This document shows positions 57,256-64,000 of a stretch of DNA of 64,000 nt, one piece after another (the first letter of the stretch is position 1; each line of letters begins with the position of its first letter). The notes under the pieces are model-generated. The model saw only the letters and a program-made list of their open reading frames with translations. It was not told the origin of the DNA and ran no database searches. The position numbers were made by a program, and so were the translations under genes. This DNA is from Pseudopithomyces maydicus. Its lineage: Eukaryota; Ascomycota; Dothideomycetes; Pleosporales; Didymosphaeriaceae. The DNA is taken from the NCBI GenBank assembly GCA_026873275.1, contig JANTUC010000007.1:1178001-1242000 (forward strand). Direction: 5' to 3'.

Positions 57256-58432
57256 GACGACTATCTGCTTGATGACTGATCGCTGATAGATGTGGATAAA
57301 ATGGAGGGTTGTGGTTGCTAAATGCTGATGTTCTTACAATCAAGCCGACGGTGCGGAATTTATACACTTGAGCTTTCAAATCTAGAATCATGCGTCACAG
57401 CGTGTCCTCTATGCCATGCATCCTGATATCATCATAAATACATCAAGGTTATTGCGAAGACGGGCTGAGTTCATATACGTAAGCAATGCAATCCTTCACG
57501 TGCACTCTGCCATCGCCAGGATAATACTTGTCGATTGGTCCTTGAGCTGCATCATGCATCTTGAGCGGGAACTCGGACTATATGTGGCCCTAAGTCGCGT
57601 GTGTTGACATAGACATGCTGTCAAGTGGAATTCTTACGACCTAGACTAGGAGAAATACAGGGTATGTTGCAGGGATGATGGCTCTAGAAAAGCCCATGCA
57701 TGTCTGATGAAAAGTCGATGACGATTGGATGATGATATCACAGTGGTGCTAGGTTCATTTAGGTAATATTTGTAGGTTGTCAACACCATCAATTAGCGCT
57801 GTTTTTAAGATGTTCCGAATCTAAAAGCAAAGCGGATGTCCGATGGACTCAACCAAGGCTTTTTGTACACGCGTCATTGTACGTACCTACATATGTGAGA
57901 CGCTAGGCATATTTTTCGTTCCGTCACTACAGGAAAGCCGGACAGATCGGGGGAATTCACTTCAATCTACGTCAGAAACTATTTCATGTCTGGGCATGAT
58001 ACCATGGCGCATATTCTCAATTTTGGTTATTGTCATACAGTGGTTGCACTGTTCTCGAGGTCTCCCGCTTTCATATTCTCATGAATTCTGTCATTCATCA
58101 CACGGGTTAGCAGAAAATTGAGTGTGACAGTTTAGACCCAGATAATACTTGGTGCGTATACTGTACTACAAGAAATGCATCCACAACTCACGTGCCAAGA
58201 TGTACGATAGAAAGCATTTATAAGATTTTAAGTAGCAGTACGTGCCTTTCCAAAGTCATATAGGAATGTGAACAAACAACATAGATTTGTGCGGATTTCC
58301 TTTTCTTTCTCTCATGTCTAGATGAGAAAGCAATGGCCCCGCTGCCATTATGAAATTCGGAAGCCCTTTAGCGGATCACCCAAAGAATCCGTTCACTCAA
58401 GTAGCAAGGAAAGGCATATATATATATATCAC
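57256..58432. other. Intergenic, no supported gene
   Basis: About 1.2 kb, including the promoter of the 91-aa protein and, at 58417-58430, a short TATATA run just beyond the FSH1 stop. Chance frames only. Confidence 0.5.
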
Positions 58433-59313
58433 TCACTCAGCGTAAGTCCATGAAGATCTCCTACCAACTGTCCATGTCACATCGATTCCCTTCTCCTCAG
58501 CAACTTGGTAGATTGCACCAACAACGCGATCCACTGTGTTGCTTTTGATTGGTACCCTGTGCGCTCCCTCCCACTCGACCAATATCTTGGTTCCTTCCTC
58601 GCAGTACTCTTCGTATAACCTACGATGCAAATGTAACCCTTGGTCTGCCATGCCAAGTACATGGATCGTCGGTTGTTTTAGCATCGCATTGTCGTCTACA
58701 TTGTCAACAAAATCAAAGCCTTCCGATATGTTGGCAGTGCTGACGAGTGCCCGACTCGTCAGCAACTCAGGGTTGAGATTCAACAAGGGTGCTCGGCCTG
58801 CAAGCAGTACACCAAATCTCCAATTGAGGCCTGGTATACCGATAGGGCCTGCATCCCATTCTTTTTTGCCTTCCCGTACAGCCATGTCTTCTCTGGCTTG
58901 CTGCTCCAGTAGAATACTTGCGGTCAGCTTCGCTCCTTGACTGAAACCCATTAAACCAACCCATTCTCCCTTCCCACCATCTCGGTTGTCATTTTCCATC
59001 GCAGTCCGCATGGAATATCCTATCTCATCTATACAACTTTCTGCGTCGACTCCAGGATGTTCGTTCAACCATCGCAGCCATCTTCGGAATGGCGCGTATG
59101 AGCCGTATACTTGGATGACATCGGGGTGTGGATCACAGAAAAAGGCGCATCTGCCCAAACGAGGCGAAACGAATGTTGCAGGTGGCGAATTAGCGAGCGC
59201 GATTGAGCTTTGAAAATAGCAGCATTGACACCACCGCCGTGAAGGCAAAGTATCCGCGGTAGGTGGACCGAGTCCGGTACATTGGTGGGGATTTTCGACT
59301 CCGGTGTAGGCAT
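58433..59313 (-). CDS. FSH1-type serine hydrolase (one-base frameshift)
   Basis: An intronless gene read from ATG 59313. The first part (LPRILCLHGGGVNAAIFKAQSR, FRLVWADAPF) and the second part (FCDPHPDVIQVYGSYAPFRRW) lie in different frames, and the run AAAAA at 59139-59143 (plus strand) lacks one base. Allowing it gives 293 residues. The alpha/beta hydrolase fold has the nucleophile elbow MGFSQGAKL, an Asp region before HLHRRLYEEY and the catalytic His in WEGAHRVP. FSH1 relatives include yeast Fsh1-3, LovG-like thioesterases and human OVCA2; substrates are ester or thioester bonds. Some act in polyketide clusters, but no such cluster is near. Convergent and divergent neighbours give no hint of pathway. 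Confidence 0.87.
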
Positions 59314-60442
59314 GTCAAGGTTCGTGCCGGGGGTCTCCTAGACTGTCAGAGATTGGTGAAAGACTAGAAGAAGCTGAAGCGGGAGTAAAGGATTTAAGAG
59401 AAACGCATTGGATGGGGTCATGAGACAGATAGCATGTAAGCCCACCAGTTTCGACGCTCCACTCAATTCGACGGGTAGCTGTCGGTGCGCCTCGGAGTCC
59501 GATGCTTAGTTACCGCAGCCGCTACCTCTGTCGGGAATTGTGTCACCTTCCATTGCAATCACGTCCTCGACTCTCCCTATTTCATTGAATAAGATTTCGT
59601 TCTTGATATACTCCGATAAAGACAAGCTGCACCTGCAAAGCGCGATGCAACTGAGAATTACCACCCGCAGGTGCAGAGGCGGGGCCGATGCGAGCTAAAT
59701 AAAGCGACCACGCTAGCCAGTCGTCTGTGAGCATTTTCTTCTACCGAAACTCTGCAATCAATCCGATGATAATTACGGCCCTTCCAGTGTCCTGCGAACC
59801 AAATTCATCCTATCATCTGTAGGTAACAGTCTCCTCCCGATGAAAGGATACATTGGTTCCAGCGGCACCATGTAATTATGCCAATGTTCTCAACGGCTGG
59901 AAGACCGCGCTGGGCATATCTCGAATCATATCTGTCTATCCTTTATCGTCGTGAGGACCTGGCCAGATCGTTCTAACAGCAACCAATGGTAAATCAGACA
60001 AACGTCAGCAAAGGTGCAACGGAACAAGTTACCAAATATCTGGCATCTGATCAAGTCCTCACAACGATAGTTGAAAGACCGAAAAAGTGAGGTTGAATGG
60101 GTGTATGGGATTCACGAGAGGGTAAGGTCTTTCAGCACAAGTCTGATTACATGTTTCATCTTTCATCCCCTCCCCTCGCTCAGTCTCCTTAGCATACTCG
60201 ATATTAATTCTTGGTAATAAACTTGCCTGTTATATCCTGTGTTGAAGGAGATAAAGACAGCACACGACAAAAGAAAAACAGCTAGAGAGAAATACGGATA
60301 CTGTCTTGCTATATCGTATTGTAGAAAGTAAAAGGAAGCAGTAGATCAACTAAGAGCATAGATGTTTGGATTTTTTTCTTCTTCTTTTCTTGCTTCTTCT
60401 GCTGTATACCCTACCATAAGAGTATTGAGACGGTGCCATGCT
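59314..60442. other. Intergenic with a hairpin-forming element
   Basis: 1.1 kb with no supported gene; an imperfect inverted repeat lies at 59944-60069. Confidence 0.5.
59944..60069. repeat. Imperfect inverted repeat
   Basis: Arms at about 59944-59969 and 60037-60069 pair over ATCGT(C/T)GTGAGGAC(C/T)TG and CCAGAT, with a loop of about 65 nt and a 7-nt bulge in the right arm. The mismatches are C/T changes. It could be a short non-autonomous element or a transcribed hairpin; no target-site duplication was recognised. Confidence 0.55.
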
Positions 60443-60766
60443 TTAGCATGCAAAATTTTGCTTCGTGACCCAATCGCACATAACTTTGCCGACACAGCTG
60501 CAGCATTTACACGCCTGTTGACACTATTAATAAATGAATAGGGTCAGTTTTCAGGCTCGTACCCTCATTTTCCTCTCGATGTCATCTTTTCCTTCTATGC
60601 ATTGTAGGGTCTGCGCGTTTTGAAACCGATTTTTGTTGTAACAGGCATTGGCGTTGATTACACCAGCACATTCGTCGGTTCGAACCAGCTCTGCAGTGCA
60701 TTCTGGGTATTTTTGTGCAAATGCAACTGAAAGGAGGAGAGCTAAAAACCCAGCGCAGTATTTCAT
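60443..60766 (-). CDS. Small secreted cysteine-rich protein (candidate effector), 91 aa
   Basis: Exon 1, 60766-60563, encodes a clear signal peptide (MKYCAGFLALLLSVAFAQ) and a mature part with Cys in YPEC, TDEC, NAC and LQC. Read without splicing it stops 3 codons later. A 48-nt intron (60515-60562; donor GTACGA, CTGAC branch, acceptor GTCAACAG) joins to exon 2, 60514-60443, which adds ACKCCSCVGKVMCDW and ends FAC. The mature protein of about 73 residues then has ten cysteines, an even number fit for five disulfides. An alternative acceptor 9 nt earlier would add CQQ. A TATATA box (about 60825-60831) lies 60 bp upstream. No family recognised; size, export signal and cysteine content fit an effector or antimicrobial-type protein, which is inference only. 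Confidence 0.75.
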
Positions 60767-61374
60767 AGCTAACGATATGATGGATCTCGTGTATGGAAAT
60801 TCGCTGAAGAGCTGCCTCAGGGTTGTATATACCCGCGGAGCAGGTTCTTTGGCTGCAGTAGGTAGATATGTTGGAGAGATGAATAAATTCTGATAATAAG
60901 CCCAATTTGTGCATAAATTACGACATGTGGGGAAAAATGTGGCAGTGATTCGTAAGTGAAGGCTGCGACTATTGGATCTCGGGATCATTTGGCCGTTCGT
61001 CGAAATTTGAATTTCAGCACACAGGCTTGAAAATTTCTATATTGCTGACCGATAGCACAGAATAGAATGTTTGGTTGGTTGAATTGGTGCGATGCCTCTG
61101 AGAGCTAGCTTCAGACTGGTCAATCATCCATATAAATTTAAATTGATGTCAACTCCCGAAAGCATGCTGCCTCTCGGCACATACAGTTATCGATCAGATA
61201 ATCTTTGACTCCCCACAGTATGGAATCGGCAATCAATACCGAGTATGGCCTATCACCAGGGCGTAGGGAGAGGCTTGCGATCTGGCTTTGGGGATCTTAA
61301 ATGCATGATATCGACATATCTTCGATTTCCCTCTATGTGATTCTGGTCACAGCTTACTTTGAACTCGATCCAAA
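60767..61374. promoter_or_regulatory. Divergent promoter (cysteine-rich protein / DUF1996 protein)
   Basis: 608 bp between the start codons of two genes for secreted proteins. Besides the TATA near 60828, no element was assigned. Confidence 0.4.
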
Positions 61375-62991
61375 ATGAACTTTATCATCATTTTTGCTAT
61401 CGGCCTTCTTGCATCTGTGGATGCCCTCCTCCGTTTTGGCTGTGCAAAATCATCTATCCAACGTCTAGACCCTTTGGTAAACCCAGGACAAAACCCTTCT
61501 CCACACCTACATCAAATTATTGGAGGAAATTCGTTTAATACCTCAATGGATCCTGTGAGTCATGACTTGGTGAAGCAGTCTACTTGTACGAGCTGTCAGT
61601 TTTCGGAAGACTTGGTAAGTTTAATCGGTACAGACGATATTTACTTACAAACAAACAGTACGTAAGGTTTCTGGTTGTACCCAACGTTTTCAACCGATAC
61701 CTATATTTAATTTCTTGAGCATTTATGTTGAATTCGAAACTCATAATCTCGTGAAAATTAATCGTATTACAGCTCGAACTACTGGACTGCTGTCCTCTTC
61801 TTCAAAGCAAAGAACGGAACATTTAAGCGCGTTCCACAGCGCGCCCAACAAGGTATAGATTCGACACAGGGCGGAATGATGGTCTACTACATGTCTGATG
61901 CTCTCTTCGATACTGCGCAAAAATCTCAAGTCACAGCTTTCAAACCAGGCTTCCGTATGCTGGTTGGAAATGTGAACTACAACAATCGCGAGCAGGCGCG
62001 TAACTTTCGCCAACTTACTTACATCTGTATGCAGAATGAGGGAACTCGGGAACCTGAAGTATATCATACACATGGCTACACAAAGTTGTGCATCATAGCT
62101 CACAGTTGTTAGACTATTGATTTCCCTAAGCAGCCGTGCCCAGCAGGTAAGCAAATCATCTTCGCGAGGGTGAACACATTGAATAACAAGTGTCTCAGGG
62201 ATTATGGCCAACCATCGGGTATTTATACGCTGCGCCAGTGCTACCAAAACACGCTGGCAGAATTTACATGGAAAGATAACTAAGTATAGTCAACAGTTTC
62301 CGACCTGCTGGGATGGGAAGAATATTGATTCACCAAACCATCAAGACCATGTTGGTATGTTAGGATGTTCAAATTCCAATGCGTTATATGAGCTCAAGAT
62401 ATCTGCTAACATCGTGTCATAATGTGTAGCGGCAAGTTTTTCCAACACTGCTCCGGAAAAGCCATATGCTTTTTAGATCTTAGCATTCATTTTACATGAC
62501 ATGAATAAGATTCCCCCTTATCTTTCTAGCATTCCAGCTGACATTGTCTTATGGCAGTATCCAGGATCTGGAACATTCGAGTCAGGGGGCCGTGCCCTAA
62601 GACACACCCAGTCCGTCTACCACAGATACTGCTGGAAACTGTTTGGGATACCAAAAAGTTCAACAATAAGGCAGATTGGCCATCAGATGGTAGCCAACCG
62701 TTTGTATGGAGTAGTGGTGACAGTACTGGGTACTCTTCCCATGCTGACTACCTGTTTGGGTGGAAAGACGATAGTCTGCAGAAGCACCTAGACGGACACA
62801 CATATGTCACTGCACCTACGCTGAAAACACAGAGTATTGCACTGCAGAACAAGTGCACTGTCAAAGATATGGTCGGTGAAGATTATGACAGTTGTAAGTA
62901 TGCTTGCTATGTTCGTTGTTCTGCGTGGCATGGAGGGTGTTAACTTCGTACAGGGCTGACCAAGTTACCTGGAAATGCCGTAGTCAGATAA
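61375..62991 (+). CDS. Secreted DUF1996 protein (frame disturbed)
   Basis: Multi-exon gene with a signal peptide (MNFIIIFAIGLLASVDA) and the DUF1996 pattern: RFGCAKSSIQRLDPLVNPG, HLHQIIGGNSF, SNYWTAVLFFKAKNGTF, RQLTYICMQ, TIDFPKQPCPAG, FPTCWDGKNIDSPNH, YPGSGTFESGG, CPKTHPVRLPQILLE, GYSSHADYLFGWKDDSLQ, and a last exon WLTKLPGNAVVR. Supported exons: 61375-61614, 61773-62058, 62113-62146, 62199-62218, 62297 to about 62354, about 62563-62893 and 62954-62991. The first junction is out of phase by one base (one G too many before GTAAGT would explain it), and one base is missing at 62585-62591. The exon 5/6 junction is unresolved. The family is secreted, sometimes wall-linked or WSC-fused, of unknown activity. 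Confidence 0.8.
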
Positions 62992-63289
62992 ATGAATATC
63001 GGCGGGTAATATGCGCAGTTGAATGTCAACGTACCAGGCAGAAGGGAAAAGACAAGGAACGAGAGAGTTTATTTAACTCTAGCTGGCTGGCATGTATACC
63101 TCCAGGTTTTTTCCACATACAGATGAGGGATATAGTGCTGCGGGAGAATGCATGTAATGCATGTATTTTGTTGTTTTGTCACAAGTCTGTGCTTCTTATG
63201 AAATGACCCAGTGATGAAATCCTTCGGCTCAGATTGAGAAAAATAAAACCTAACCCATTGGGAGGCCTATCTGATGATCAAAAAAACGT
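62992..63289. other. Spacer between DUF1996 gene and tRNA
   Basis: 298 bp, no feature recognised. Confidence 0.4.
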
Positions 63290-63379
63290 GGGTCTTACCG
63301 CGATTCGAACGCGGGGCCTCTCGCAAATGTGCTCAGGATTTCTCCCTAAGCGAGAATCATACCACTAGACCATAAGACC
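63290..63379 (-). tRNA. tRNA-Pro (AGG) with intron
   Basis: On the minus strand the acceptor stem GGTCTTA pairs with TAAGACC plus discriminator C. The D arm TGGTCTAGTGGTATGA (A box), anticodon stem CTCGC/GCGAG, and T arm with GTTCGAATC (B box) are all present. The loop reads TTAGGG, then an 18-nt intron, then T, giving anticodon AGG. The intron sits one base 3' of the anticodon, the canonical eukaryotic place. Confidence 0.93.
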
Positions 63380-64000
63380 GTTCATGACAATGATTCGGAA
63401 TATATAATTTATAACCAAGCATAAAAACATGGTCATGCCGCAAACGATCCTTCGCCAATCATCAGGAGGAGAGTCTATCCCCTTCTTGCTACATAAGATG
63501 TCTTGGCAAATGTTGATCCGTTATCTTACTTCGAAGCCTGAGAATGGTCTAGTGTGTCTGCATCTCACACTCACAGGTGCTGCAAAAAGCAGATATCAGA
63601 TGGAGGGGAGTTGTAGGCTTGCATGGACGCATGCTCTAGTTGTTTGTCAATTGGAGAGATCGAAATAGCTAAACGCCCTCCACGAGCAGTGTGAGCGCAT
63701 TTCGCCTTACCATGCTGCTATCGCTTGAGCGATGCGTTTCTACCCCGCCATACCCCACTTTCGCCTTTATGGCTGCCCCCACAACAACATGAACCAAGAT
63801 ACTCACCATACTCATATTGGTGTATAACCTGCAAATTTTCTTTTCGGCCTCGGATCTACACACAGATATAAAGGCGTATATCCAACAGTAAAGTGACCGG
63901 GGTTCTTCATATCAAATCAAATTAAGATCTCATACTCTTGAATTGCGTGCTGCCGTAGAGCATGACCCGATCGGCCTGCTTTACAACAACACTCAGATCG
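63380..64000. other. Right-edge region, no supported gene
   Basis: Open frames at 63429-63668 (plus) and 63669-63863 (minus) have no recognised domain. A gene starting beyond the window cannot be excluded. Confidence 0.45.

Noticed and set aside
1..64000. Secondary-metabolite cluster, CRISPR array, intact transposon
   Set aside because: The FAD monooxygenase, MFS, FSH1 and Zn2Cys6 genes are scattered without a core synthase; no spaced direct repeats of CRISPR type and no terminal repeats with a transposase or reverse transcriptase were found.

Overview
The window is nuclear DNA of a filamentous ascomycete (Pezizomycotina; I infer Dothideomycetes, probably Pleosporales, from overall gene style, not from a search). 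The evidence is dense intron-bearing genes with 44-112 nt GT..AG introns and CTAAC/CTGAC-type branch points, a HET-domain gene, Zn2Cys6 regulation, eIF3d, Abp1, F-actin capping protein, and an intron-containing tRNA-Pro. Most exon structures below were built by hand from splice sites and reading-frame phase.

Layout. 1-8.3 kb is an accessory, secretome-rich block: the start of an FAD monooxygenase, a GH128-like glucanase, an unassigned 198-aa protein, a secreted GH31 enzyme and a decayed GH25 muramidase, with an AT-rich patch at 3.6-3.76 kb. 8.3-20.6 kb is mostly housekeeping: an MFS transporter, the DNA-repair nuclease FAN1, a spherulin-4 protein, an ecto-nucleotide pyrophosphatase, an unknown protein and eIF3d. 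20.9-26.5 kb holds a HET protein, a SIRT5-like sirtuin and an unusual secreted matrix metalloproteinase with a six-unit propeller-like tail. 28.1-37.6 kb holds capping protein beta, an AT-hook protein, a Dal5-type permease, a membrane prolyl-4-hydroxylase, Dus2 and Cia2. 40.0-43.1 kb is a Zn2Cys6 regulator between two long gene-free stretches. 46.5-55.2 kb has a giant F-box-like protein and Abp1, head to head across a repeat-rich, G-quadruplex-prone promoter. 56.9-64 kb returns to accessory genes: a small repeat protein, an FSH1 hydrolase, a cysteine-rich secreted candidate effector, a DUF1996 protein and tRNA-Pro.

The main technical observation is that at least eleven coding frames are broken by a single base at or beside a homopolymer run, including essential eIF3d and four sites in Abp1. 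Adjusting one base at each site restores the conserved protein and consistent exon phases. This looks like a base-calling or assembly artefact rather than biology, and automated gene models here will be wrong. GH25 is the one case with independent signs of real decay.

The most biologically interesting items are the matrixin-propeller fusion, the ten-cysteine secreted protein at 60.4-60.8 kb, the two-repeat 91-aa protein at 56.9 kb and the unassigned proteins at 2.66 kb, 17.2 kb and 46.5 kb. I found no polyketide or nonribosomal peptide cluster, no CRISPR array and no intact transposon.
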